A DNA stretch of 37,725 bases from an uncultured Pseudomonadota bacterium (GTDB lineage Bacteria; Pseudomonadota; Gammaproteobacteria; Methylococcales; Methylomonadaceae), in the NCBI GenBank assembly GCA_903876445.1, contig CAIQZX010000053.1, positions 1 through 37,725 on the forward strand, read 5' to 3'. Of the stretch, positions 1-6,977 are shown in pieces. Within the stretch, counting starts at the first letter, position 1; the number at the start of each line of letters is the position of its first letter. Under the pieces are notes generated by a model. It searched no databases. It worked only from the letters and a program-made list of their open reading frames with translations, and was not told where the DNA came from. The position numbers and the translations under genes were made by a program.

Positions 1-1
1 G

Positions 2-76
2 CTTCGCGGAAGGAGTGCTATCCATCCCCACCCAAGCCTATCAGCTCTGGGTGGGGAATTTCGCACGGTCAGTTAA
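2..76 (+). other. Open reading frame end at window edge, unassigned
   Basis: A frame open from the left edge runs 24 codons to a TAA at 74-76 and would end in the residues ALGGEFRTVS. I do not recognise it. It overlaps a strong hairpin, so it could equally be non-coding DNA such as the end of an insertion sequence. It converges on ccmG, which ends at 116 on the other strand. The call is weak because nothing upstream can be seen. Confidence 0.15.
26..56. repeat. GC-rich inverted repeat downstream of ccmG
   Basis: CCCCACCCA (26-34) pairs perfectly with TGGGTGGGG (48-56), and AGC (35-37) can extend the stem with GCT (44-46). It is far more GC-rich than its surroundings. Neither strand has a U-tract directly after the stem, so it is not a classical terminator, although it lies where the ccm operon should end. 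It could also be the end hairpin of an insertion sequence whose body lies outside the window. Confidence 0.5.
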
Positions 77-115
77 ATAAATGGTCAATTATTCTTTTAC
101 ACAGTAAAAATCTGA

Positions 116-649
116 TTATTCTTGATTTAGTTTTTCCATCAACGGCATAACAACAGTTTGTAAAATAGTTAAATCAACAGGTCCTGTTTGTTTATGACGA
201 ATGATGCCTTTTTTATCGATAACGAATGTTTCAGGTACACCATAAACGCCCCAATCTAACCCCGCCATGCCTTCAGTATCAGAAACACTAACTAAATAAG
301 GATTTCCTAAACGCTCTAACCATTGCATTCCAGCGTCACGCTCGTCTTTGTAATTTAGACCAATCAAATTCACTGAAGGATTTGCACGCGCAAAGTCAGT
401 GAAAAAAACATGCTCTTGACGGCATGAAGCACACCATGAAGCCCACACATTTAATAACCAAACTTTGCCTTTCATATCGGCAGGTGAAAAGGTTTTTTGA
501 GATTCATGCAGTTGTGCCAGTGTGAAAGCGGGGGCTGGTTTATCAATCAAAGGCGAAGGCACTTCATGTGGGTCGAGTTTTAAACCAATTCCTAAAAAAA
601 TCACCATTATAAAAAATGCACCTAGCGGTATTAAAAATCGTAGTTTCAT
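116..649 (-). CDS. ccmG: Thiol:disulfide interchange protein CcmG/DsbE
   Basis: Membrane-anchored periplasmic thioredoxin-like protein that keeps the haem-binding cysteines of apocytochrome c reduced during cytochrome c maturation. The 177 residues begin with an uncleaved signal anchor (about 5-23), followed by a thioredoxin fold with the redox motif WCASC (Cys73, Cys76) and the cis-proline region GVPETF. The size is normal for CcmG. I chose the ATG at 649, which has GGAGG seven bases upstream; a TTG one codon earlier (652) is also in frame. The start overlaps the ccmF stop by one base, so the two are probably translationally coupled. It is the last ccm gene of the operon in this window, and no ccmH follows before the window ends. 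Confidence 0.93.
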   Translation of the reverse strand: MKLRFLIPLGAFFIMVIFLGIGLKLDPHEVPSPLIDKPAPAFTLAQLHESQKTFSPADMKGKVWLLNVWASWCASCRQEHVFFTDFARANPSVNLIGLNYKDERDAGMQWLERLGNPYLVSVSDTEGMAGLDWGVYGVPETFVIDKKGIIRHKQTGPVDLTILQTVVMPLMEKLNQE

Positions 650-2598
650 CAAATTGCCTCCACTTTAATTTCACGACGATAGCGTTTATCAAAAACAGCT
701 AGCAAACCACCAAACGCCATAAATAAACCACCAATCCAAATCCAACGCACAAACGGTTTGTAATAAATTCGCAACGCCCACGCACCATCATTGCCAAGCG
801 GTTCACCCAATGCGACAAATAAATCGCGCGTAATGCCCGCATCAATTCCCGCTTCAGTCATCGGCATTCCAGAAGCATTGTAAATGCGTTTTTGTGGGTA
901 CAATTCAGCCACTAATTTTTGATTTTTTGTGACGGTAAAATGTCCTTGGTTTGCCGTGTAATTCACTCCTTCTGCAGCTTTTACGCCATGAAATAGAAAA
1001 TCATAACCTGCTAAATGCAATGATTCATTCGGTGCAAGTCGTATGTCTTTTTCTTCGGAATAGGTTGAAACCAATGTCACGCCAACAATAAAAATTGCAA
1101 TACCTAGATGCGCCGTCGTCATCGCCCAAACGCTTAAAGGCTGTTGAATTAACGCGGCAAATTTATCGGTTTTATTTCGTAAACGGTCATAAATCCCAAA
1201 ACATGCGCCAATTGTTGTCCAAGCAGCTAATGTCAAACCAATAAATGCTGCCCAAGTAAAATGATGCGGTAAAAATGCCAACGCCAAACCAATCACTAAA
1301 CTACTTCCGAGAGGTAGCATCACCAATTGCCACAAACGCGCTGCGCTATCTTGTCGCCACCGCGCTAAAACACCAATGCCAACAAAAAATGCTAACGGTG
1401 CAGTCAATGGAATAAATACGCCGTTAAAATACGGAGGACCAACCGAAATTTTTCCTAAACCAAGCGCGTCAATGACCAATGGATAAAGCGTACCGAGTAA
1501 AATTGTCGCCGTTGTGCCAACTAACAACACGTTATTGACCAATAAAAGTGCGTCGCGTGAAACAAGTTCAAAATGCCCTTCGGTTTGAATTTTTGGAGCT
1601 TGAATAGCAAATAACATTAACGAACCGCCGACCACAACGCCTAAAAATACTAAAATGAAAATCCCGCGTGTCGGGTCGCTGGCAAACGCATGAACCGATG
1701 TCAAAACGCCTGAACGCACTAAAAACGTGCCGAGCAAACTTAATGAAAATGCAAAAACCGACAACAAAATTGTCCAGCTTTTGAACATGCCACGTTTTTC
1801 TGTCGCCGCGAGCGAATGAATTAACGCTGTGCCGACGAGCCAAGGCATGAACGAGGCATTTTCGACTGGATCCCAAAACCACCAGCCGCCCCAACCCAAT
1901 TCGTAATATGCCCACCAACTGCCTAACACGATTCCGCATGTTAAAAATAACCATGCCATTGTTGTCCACGGGCGTGTCCAACGCACCCAAGCCGCGTCGA
2001 GTTTGCCATTCATTAACGCTGCAATCGCAAACGCAAATGCCACTGAAAAACCCACATAACCCATATAAAGCATCGGTGGATGAATCGCCATGCCTGGGTC
2101 TTGCAATAACGGATTTAAATCGCGCCCTTCAAGTGGAACAGGAAAAATACGTTCAAACGGATTCGAGGTAAAAATTACAAATAACAAAAATCCTAACGCC
2201 ACCGCGCCCATAATGCTCAATACTCGCGCGACTAATTCGGTCGGTAAATTTTTGCTAAATAACGCAACTGCACTTGTCCAACCCGACAAAATTAAAGCCC
2301 AAAGTAAAAGCGAGCCTTCGTGTGAACCCCAAACGCCTGCGATTAAATACATAAATGGCAAATGCGTATTCGAGTTTGATGCAACGTATAAAACTGAAAA
2401 ATCGTGCGTAATAAATGCCGTCGTCAAAAGCCCGTAAGACACAATCATAAAAAATAATTGTCCAAACGCTGATGGTCGCGCCAATGCAATCCAACTTCCC
2501 ACACCTTTTTGCACACCGATTAACGGCACAACCGCTAAAACCAATGACAGACACGCCGCCAAAATCAATGCAAACTGTCCTAATTCAGGCAACATCAT
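649..2598 (-). CDS. ccmF: Haem lyase subunit CcmF
   Basis: Large integral inner-membrane protein that takes haem from CcmE and, with CcmH, attaches it to apocytochrome c. The 649 residues contain many hydrophobic segments and the tryptophan-rich WWD signature at about 236-253 (GGWWFWDPVENASF), which binds haem at the periplasmic face, plus conserved histidines such as the one in AIHPPML (about 173). Length and motif fit full-length CcmF. It starts at ATG 2598, overlapping the ccmE stop in an ATGA arrangement, with GGAG eight bases upstream. The next codon is also ATG. Confidence 0.96.
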   Translation of the reverse strand: MMLPELGQFALILAACLSLVLAVVPLIGVQKGVGSWIALARPSAFGQLFFMIVSYGLLTTAFITHDFSVLYVASNSNTHLPFMYLIAGVWGSHEGSLLLWALILSGWTSAVALFSKNLPTELVARVLSIMGAVALGFLLFVIFTSNPFERIFPVPLEGRDLNPLLQDPGMAIHPPMLYMGYVGFSVAFAFAIAALMNGKLDAAWVRWTRPWTTMAWLFLTCGIVLGSWWAYYELGWGGWWFWDPVENASFMPWLVGTALIHSLAATEKRGMFKSWTILLSVFAFSLSLLGTFLVRSGVLTSVHAFASDPTRGIFILVFLGVVVGGSLMLFAIQAPKIQTEGHFELVSRDALLLVNNVLLVGTTATILLGTLYPLVIDALGLGKISVGPPYFNGVFIPLTAPLAFFVGIGVLARWRQDSAARLWQLVMLPLGSSLVIGLALAFLPHHFTWAAFIGLTLAAWTTIGACFGIYDRLRNKTDKFAALIQQPLSVWAMTTAHLGIAIFIVGVTLVSTYSEEKDIRLAPNESLHLAGYDFLFHGVKAAEGVNYTANQGHFTVTKNQKLVAELYPQKRIYNASGMPMTEAGIDAGITRDLFVALGEPLGNDGAWALRIYYKPFVRWIWIGGLFMAFGGLLAVFDKRYRREIKVEAI

Positions 2599-3035
2599 TT
2601 TTGTGTCTCCGCAGGTTTATTTTTCATACTGCCAGCCACTTCGGGCGGCATATAATTTTCATCGTGTTTGGCTAACACTTCTTGTGCGATAAAAATACCG
2701 TTTGCGTCTAATTTACCGTTTGCCACAATGCCTTGTCCTTCGCGGAATAAATCAGGCAAAATCCCTGTGTATTCAACAGTGACTTCTTTTGCCATATCCG
2801 TTAAAACGAAACGCACTGTTAAACCTGAAGGTTGACGAACAACGCTGCCTTTTACGACCATCCCGCCTAAACGAAATAAATGGTCTTTCGGGGCTTTACC
2901 TTCAATTACGTCCGTTGCGGAAAAGAAATACATCAAATTGTCGTTGAAGGCTCGCAAACCAAAAAATGTGGCAATCGAAATACCCGCGACCATCAACAAA
3001 ATCAACGTTAAACGCTTTTGTTTTATGATTCTCAT
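2595..3035 (-). CDS. ccmE: Haem chaperone CcmE
   Basis: Periplasmic haem chaperone that binds haem covalently and passes it to CcmF. The 146 residues have one N-terminal membrane anchor (about 8-28), an OB-fold beta-barrel, and the conserved haem-ligating histidine His124 in the stretch LAKHDENYMPPE near the C-terminus. The gene overlaps ccmD by four bases (ATGA) upstream and ccmF by four bases downstream, a typical coupled ccm operon layout. Confidence 0.95.
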   Translation of the reverse strand: MRIIKQKRLTLILLMVAGISIATFFGLRAFNDNLMYFFSATDVIEGKAPKDHLFRLGGMVVKGSVVRQPSGLTVRFVLTDMAKEVTVEYTGILPDLFREGQGIVANGKLDANGIFIAQEVLAKHDENYMPPEVAGSMKNKPAETQK

Positions 3036-3193
3036 TGATTTTGCTCCCGCTTACGTTTCAAAAGTAAGCCGCGTAAAATTTGTTTGTTTGTTATTAACGG
3101 TTTGAGAATTCCGATAAACATCAGTACAAACGTCAAGCCATAAGAAGTCCAGACATAAAAGGCATAACCGCCCATTGCGAAAAATTCGCTCAT
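3032..3193 (-). CDS. ccmD: Haem exporter protein CcmD
   Basis: Small 53-residue membrane protein that acts with CcmABC in forming and releasing holo-CcmE. It begins MSEFFAMGGYAFYVW, has one membrane segment (about 11-31) and ends in a basic cytoplasmic tail (LLLKRKREQNQ), all typical of CcmD. Its stop overlaps the ccmE start (ATGA), and a GGAGAG ribosome binding site precedes the ATG. It is separated from its usual partner ccmC by 2.8 kb of inserted genes. The first 31 bases of its 5' region are repeated exactly at the end of ccmC, so this intact copy was rebuilt on the far side of the cassette. Confidence 0.92.
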   Translation of the reverse strand: MSEFFAMGGYAFYVWTSYGLTFVLMFIGILKPLITNKQILRGLLLKRKREQNQ

Positions 3194-3195
3194 TT
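3165..3195. repeat. Direct repeat copy 1, 5' end of intact ccmD
   Basis: Thirty-one bases identical to 5975-6005. They cover the ccmD start codon and its first nine codons or so. Just outside the repeat the ribosome binding sites are also alike (GGAGAGAAAATAAA here, GGAGGAAAATAA at the other copy), suggesting an originally longer duplication. The pair brackets the BrnT/LRR/J-domain cassette. Confidence 0.95.
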
Positions 3196-3265
3196 TATTT
3201 TCTCTCCGAAGGATTTTTATTTTTTGTGGTATGACGAAAATTCTAACCGCTACTTGAATCCGTCC

Positions 3266-4150
3266 TCATTTTAAAGCCGTTAATTCGGCTTCTAATTCTT
3301 TTTCCAACTCAGAAAAATAATTTTCTCTGTCGTCAATCGACAAAATTTGCTGATAAATTTCGTCGTCTTGCAATCGTTGTACTTCGATTTCTAACATGGC
3401 AATTCGTTCACGCAACGCCGCGATTTTCGATTGTAACGCTTCTTTGTTGTGAATACTTTCCGCTGCTGTTCCGAGTGAACCGCCCGTTTCTAATGCCGTT
3501 AAAATTTCAATTACTCGTTTCAAATCTTGGCGACGATAAGCGTCATTCAATTCTTTAAAAAACGCTTCGCCTTGTGCTTTGAATTCGTCGGCAAGTTTAT
3601 CGGGATGACACAAACGGCTGGCTTTTCGATACGCCGTTTTTAATGCTTGTTGCTCGTCAGGCGTTAAAGTTTGTGGCGCGTCTTCTCGTTGTTGCTGATA
3701 ACCTCGCTCAAATTCTTCGTAATCGTGTTGGGCTTGTTGTTTTTCAGTTTCATCGCTGCACAATTCGGCGCGGCGTTTCAAAATTTCTTCAATCAAACCA
3801 CCCAAACGACGAAAGTATTCGCCGTTGAATTCGTTAATTTCGCGTTCAAGTTCGGCTTGCGTATCGGTTAATTCAATCAACCGATTTTCCAACAGTTTCA
3901 ATTCCAGTTTTAAACCTTGAATTTGCGGGTCTTCGTACACGGTCAAACCACTGCTGTCGTGCTTGTACTGTTCAATCAATTGAATCACGTCTTGAAATTG
4001 CTGGGCGCGAATTAACGCCAAAATATGCTGCACTTGTTCATCGAGCGGCAACTTTTCAAGTTTTTGTACCTGCATCGCAATGAGGTCGTCTTCTTCCATT
4101 GCCACCGCGTTTTTGATGATGTCGAGGCGTTTTAAAATGTCGTTGGGCAT
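3266..4150 (-). CDS. Coiled-coil protein with an internal J-domain
   Basis: A 294-residue soluble protein. Residues 80-150 and 235-294 are rich in Glu, Lys, Leu and Gln heptads and should form coiled coils. Between them (about 163-212) is a J-domain-like segment carrying the diagnostic HPD tripeptide (182-184, in SRLCHPDKLADEF) and a following helix with FKELNDAYRRQD. J-domains stimulate Hsp70 ATPase, so it may recruit DnaK to a client; that role is inferred. No zinc finger or C-terminal DnaJ domains are present. It lies 11 bases after the LRR gene on the same strand and is the last gene of the cassette before ccmD. Confidence 0.75.
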   Translation of the reverse strand: MPNDILKRLDIIKNAVAMEEDDLIAMQVQKLEKLPLDEQVQHILALIRAQQFQDVIQLIEQYKHDSSGLTVYEDPQIQGLKLELKLLENRLIELTDTQAELEREINEFNGEYFRRLGGLIEEILKRRAELCSDETEKQQAQHDYEEFERGYQQQREDAPQTLTPDEQQALKTAYRKASRLCHPDKLADEFKAQGEAFFKELNDAYRRQDLKRVIEILTALETGGSLGTAAESIHNKEALQSKIAALRERIAMLEIEVQRLQDDEIYQQILSIDDRENYFSELEKELEAELTALK

Positions 4151-4161
4151 GATTTTCTTTA

Positions 4162-5289
4162 TTAGAATTTGGTGATGCTGTTGAGGTGGCTTAATTCTGG
4201 GGGTAGGGATTTGATGGGATTATTTCCTAAATGCAAATCCGTCAAATTAGTCAGCTTGCCAATAGATTCAGGCAGTTCGGTGAGTTGATTACCATAGAAG
4301 CGTAACGCAGTCAGATTCGTCAGTTTGCCAATAAATTCGGGAATTTCGGTGAGTTGATTTCTAGACAAATCCAACGCTGTCAGATTCGTCAGCTTGCCAA
4401 TAGATTCGGGAAAGTCTATGAGTTGGTTATAGTCCAAAGACAAACTCGTCAAATTAGTCAGTTTGCCAATAGATTCAGGAATTTCTGTGAGCCTGTTACG
4501 ATCCAAATATAACTCCGTCAGATTAGTCAGTTTATCAATAGATTCGGGAAGTTCTGAGAGTTGATTTTTATACAAATTCAAATACGTCAGATTGGTCAGT
4601 TTGCCGATAAATTCAGGAATTTCGGTGAGTTGGTTCCCGCTTAAATCTAACCACCTTAGATTCGTCAGCTTGCCAATAAATTCGGGAATTTCGGTCAGTT
4701 GATTAGGATGCGACTCTGTACCTTCCCAACCACCAAAATCCAAATATATTAGGTTAATCAATTTGCTGACTGATTGTGGGATTTTAGAAAAGTCATTACC
4801 GTTTAAATCTAACTTGGTTAGGTTGTGCAGATTTCCGATAGATTTTGGAATTTCGGTGAGTTGATTACTCCACAAATGCAACTCCGTCAAATTCGTCAGA
4901 TTGCCAATAGATTCGGGAATTGCTGTGAGCCAGCCGGTACTCAAATCCAACGCCGTCAGATTCGTCAGTTTGCCAATAGATTCGGGAAGTTCGGTGAGTT
5001 GATTACCATACAAATTCAACTCCGTCATTGCTAAAATTGCCTGCTTATTACGAGGCAAACCACGCCAAGTATCTGCGTAGCCATTATTATCATCATCAAA
5101 ATAATAATCAGGAATATCATTTTCATCAGCCCACGCAATCAATTCATCCAGCCACGCATCATCAACAACCGCCAGCCTTTTGCTTGCCAAAATCTTGTCG
5201 GTGATGCTCAATAAATTGCGGGTTTTGTGTAACGCTAATCCCGAATTTTCTATTATTTTTGGGAGGTTTTTGTTTTCATCTAACTTCAT
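4162..5289 (-). CDS. Leucine-rich repeat protein
   Basis: A 375-residue protein with no signal peptide or membrane segment. Residues 1-85 are a non-repetitive, acidic N-terminal region (DDAWLDELIAWADENDIP, then an Asp-rich turn). Residues 87-370 hold twelve LRRs of about 23 residues with the consensus LTNLTxLxLxxNQLTEIPESIGK, the bacterial SDS22/plant-like type. The fifth repeat carries an insertion of about eight residues. Such solenoids bind proteins; no catalytic domain is visible. The ATG lies inside the last codons of the antitoxin gene (14-base overlap), with AGGA seven bases upstream, so it is coupled to the toxin-antitoxin operon. Function unknown. Confidence 0.85.
   Translation of the reverse strand: MKLDENKNLPKIIENSGLALHKTRNLLSITDKILASKRLAVVDDAWLDELIAWADENDIPDYYFDDDNNGYADTWRGLPRNKQAILAMTELNLYGNQLTELPESIGKLTNLTALDLSTGWLTAIPESIGNLTNLTELHLWSNQLTEIPKSIGNLHNLTKLDLNGNDFSKIPQSVSKLINLIYLDFGGWEGTESHPNQLTEIPEFIGKLTNLRWLDLSGNQLTEIPEFIGKLTNLTYLNLYKNQLSELPESIDKLTNLTELYLDRNRLTEIPESIGKLTNLTSLSLDYNQLIDFPESIGKLTNLTALDLSRNQLTEIPEFIGKLTNLTALRFYGNQLTELPESIGKLTNLTDLHLGNNPIKSLPPELSHLNSITKF
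4240..5030. repeat. Tandem 69-bp DNA repeats encoding LRRs
   Basis: About a dozen imperfect tandem units of 69 bases, one per leucine-rich repeat, recur here. The phrases for xxLTNLT and IPESIGK are nearly identical at DNA level from unit to unit, consistent with recent expansion or homogenisation. One unit is longer by about 24 bases (around 4700-4730). Confidence 0.85.
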
Positions 5290-5551
5290 AAAGTGTTCCT
5301 GAAACGTACTTGTGCAAAATGCTAGAAATGAAGGCTTGATGCGGAATGCCTTGTTGCAACGCGGCTTTTTGAATGGCGGTGAAATCGCTTTCAGACACTT
5401 TGATATTCACGCGCTTACTTTGTTGAAAAGATTGTTTGGCGACCGTTTCAATAAATTGTTTTCGCTCGGGTGTCATAACGGATTGAAATTCACCTACGTC
5501 AAAGGCTTCGAGTAATTCTTGTTCTTCTGCGTCTAAGCTAAATTCTTTCAT
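5276..5551 (-). CDS. Antitoxin of a BrnT-like toxin, CopG/BrnA type
   Basis: A 91-residue acidic-then-basic protein. The C-terminal half (about 48-88, VNIKVSESDFTAIQKAALQQG then a helix) resembles the ribbon-helix-helix DNA-binding fold of BrnA/CopG-type antitoxins. The N-terminal part (EEQELLEAFDVGEFQSV) is the pattern seen in antitoxins that neutralise BrnT-like toxins. Its start overlaps the toxin stop in ATGA form, and the toxin-first order is the usual brnTA order. It likely neutralises the toxin and represses the shared promoter; this is inferred from family behaviour. Confidence 0.8.
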   Translation of the reverse strand: MKEFSLDAEEQELLEAFDVGEFQSVMTPERKQFIETVAKQSFQQSKRVNIKVSESDFTAIQKAALQQGIPHQAFISSILHKYVSGTLYEVR

Positions 5552-5835
5552 GATTCACTCTTGTTCAAATAGTGTTTAGTGGCTTTTCGACTGGGGATAA
5601 TTGTTTTTAAAAAGATTTCATTTTCAGATTCGACATACGGTACCAAATAAGCGTAGTCGTCGATTTTAATCACAAACATTCGTTGATGCCCGTAATCCGT
5701 TGTATTCGGATGTTCAACATCATCAAGCAAATTCCCAGATTGCAAATTAAAAATCGCCGTTTCAAAAGAGATGCCGCGTTCTTCAATGAGTTTGCGATTT
5801 TTCTCTGGATTCCAGTGGATTGGTTTTTTTATCAT
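5548..5835 (-). CDS. BrnT-like ribonuclease toxin (DUF497)
   Basis: A 95-residue protein of the BrnT/DUF497 type, RelE-fold ribonuclease toxins that block growth by cleaving RNA. The family features are the N-terminal IHWNPEKNRKLIEERGISFE, the central HQRMFVIKIDDYAYLVP strand pair, and the C-terminal KTIIPSRKATKHYL containing the conserved Arg/Lys. It belongs to the less studied subgroup with the VPYVES core rather than classical Brucella BrnT. It is first in its transcription unit, with an inverted repeat upstream. Confidence 0.8.
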   Translation of the reverse strand: MIKKPIHWNPEKNRKLIEERGISFETAIFNLQSGNLLDDVEHPNTTDYGHQRMFVIKIDDYAYLVPYVESENEIFLKTIIPSRKATKHYLNKSES

Positions 5836-5853
5836 TCAAAATGCCTGTATTTA

Positions 5854-5887
5854 GTGGAACGACGTAGACTTTAAACCACGTCGCCAC
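5854..5887. promoter_or_regulatory. Inverted repeat upstream of the BrnT-like gene, possible operator
   Basis: GTGG(aa)CGACGT (5854-5865) is complementary to ACGTCGCCAC (5878-5887): ten paired bases with a two-base bulge and a 12-base centre. It lies 19-52 bases upstream of the toxin start, where an autoregulatory antitoxin would bind. No promoter hexamers are clear. The rest of 5836-5967 holds nothing else I recognise. Confidence 0.4.
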
Positions 5888-5967
5888 AATGTAAACCTAC
5901 TTCGTCAACAAATAATCTAACCAAAAATTAGGCAATTTTTCTACACTGTGTTTTGTTTGAGAAAGGC

Positions 5968-6003
5968 TTAACCGTAACCGCCCATTGCGAAAAATTCGCT
6001 CAT
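5968..6003 (-). pseudogene. Remnant of ccmD 5' end, 11 codons
   Basis: The ATG overlaps the ccmC stop (ATGA), the native ccmC-ccmD junction, and reads MSEFFAMGGYG followed by TAA. The first ten residues are identical to intact ccmD. The DNA from 5975 to 6005 is identical to 3165-3195. This is the original ccmD start left behind when the cassette entered; it may still be translated as a short peptide. Confidence 0.9.
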
Positions 6004-6005
6004 TT
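5975..6005. repeat. Direct repeat copy 2, ccmC/ccmD junction
   Basis: Exact 31-base match to 3165-3195 in the same orientation, 2810 bases away. It covers the end of ccmC and the remnant ccmD start. The absence of any substitution implies a recent event or continuing gene conversion. Confidence 0.95.
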
Positions 6006-6743
6006 ATTTTCCTCCAATAATTCATCAATCCATTTCCCATTTGGTTCACGTTCTAATAATTCGTTTCGACAGCGTAATAAAAGAGCAATGGCATAATAAA
6101 CTTTAAATGCTAAAGCCATTACGAGTAACGGAATTAACATATCAATATGAATGGATGGTTTGTCTAATTTTGAAACGGTCGCGCCTTGATGCAAGGTGTT
6201 CCACCATTCGACTGAATAATGAATAATCGGAATGTTCACCACGCCAACTAACGCTAAAATCGCGACAGCGCGTGAAGCGGTGCGTTTATCTTCAATGCCG
6301 TTATAAAGTCCGATAACGCCTAAATACAAAAATAATAAAACCAATTCTGACGTTAAACGCGCATCCCAAACCCACCACGCGCCCCACATTGGTTTCCCCC
6401 AAAGTGAACCTGTAACAAGAGCCAAAAAGGTAAAACTTGCGCCGATTGACGCGCTCGAAATACTGACAATTTCAGCGAGTTTAATTCGCCAAACCAAGCC
6501 AATTCCACCGCTAATCGCCATCACGACATAAATAAACATCGACATCCACGCCGCTGGAACGTGAACATAAATAATTCGGAAACTATCACCTTGTTGATAA
6601 TCCGCAGGCGCAGTGACTAGACCGCCATATAAGCCATAACCCAATAACAGAAAAAATAATGCTGTTAGCCACGGAATGATTTTTCCACTTATTGCGTAAA
6701 AATAGGGTGGTGAGGAAAATTTATAAATGAATCGCATGAACAT
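6000..6743 (-). CDS. ccmC: Haem exporter permease CcmC
   Basis: Six-transmembrane inner-membrane protein that presents haem to CcmE. The 247 residues carry the WWD motif at about 115-129 (WGKPMWGAWWVWDAR) and flanking conserved histidines (His61 in YVHVPAAW, and one in IPIIHYSVEWWNTLHQG). Length is normal. A second in-frame ATG lies two codons in (6737). No ccmA or ccmB lies upstream; the next gene upstream is mltG on the same strand after a 234-base gap, so this may be a separate transcription unit with ccmAB elsewhere. Confidence 0.95.
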   Translation of the reverse strand: MFMRFIYKFSSPPYFYAISGKIIPWLTALFFLLLGYGLYGGLVTAPADYQQGDSFRIIYVHVPAAWMSMFIYVVMAISGGIGLVWRIKLAEIVSISSASIGASFTFLALVTGSLWGKPMWGAWWVWDARLTSELVLLFLYLGVIGLYNGIEDKRTASRAVAILALVGVVNIPIIHYSVEWWNTLHQGATVSKLDKPSIHIDMLIPLLVMALAFKVYYAIALLLRCRNELLEREPNGKWIDELLEENK

Positions 6744-6810
6744 AATTGATTTGAACTCGGCTTTTAAAAGATTGCTAAAAACAGCAAGATGTTAGAACTA
6801 AAATCGCGGC

Positions 6811-6816
6811 ATTATA
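6811..6816 (-). promoter_or_regulatory. Possible -10 element upstream of ccmC
   Basis: Read on the minus strand, a perfect TATAAT lies 68 bases before the ccmC start, beside a small palindrome (CTATAG...CTATA). No good -35 is found at 16-18 bases (CATTAT is best), so this is tentative. It lies in the 234-base gap between mltG and ccmC. Confidence 0.3.
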
Positions 6817-6934
6817 GTTCAGTTCTATAGACAATAATGCAAATGTTTGAATAGTGCAGAATATGAACCAAAAAATAAATAACCAATTAAATCAAAAGTA
6901 AATAGATGTAAAAAGTGAAATGATGATTTTTTAT

Positions 6935-6970
6935 TGCGGCATATCGCCTATTTAATCGTGATATGCCGCA
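6935..6970. repeat. Perfect inverted repeat after mltG
   Basis: TGCGGCATATC (6935-6945) and GATATGCCGCA (6960-6970) form an 11-bp perfect stem with a 14-base loop, eight bases beyond the mltG stop. It is placed to protect or end the fab-mltG transcript, but neither strand shows a following U-run, so it is not a standard intrinsic terminator. Confidence 0.6.
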
Positions 6971-6977
6971 AAATTTA

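Noticed and set aside
1568-1990. Minus-strand frame inside ccmF
   Set aside because: It overlaps the clear CcmF coding frame entirely, has no family signature and is a shadow.
4240-5030. Regularly spaced DNA repeats that could be mistaken for a CRISPR array
   Set aside because: The period is 69 bases without distinct spacers, and the repeats read through as leucine-rich repeats in one open frame. No cas genes are present.
3165-6005. Classic insertion sequence with target-site duplication at ccmD
   Set aside because: The repeat is 31 bases or more, there are no terminal inverted repeats that I can see and no transposase gene in the cassette.
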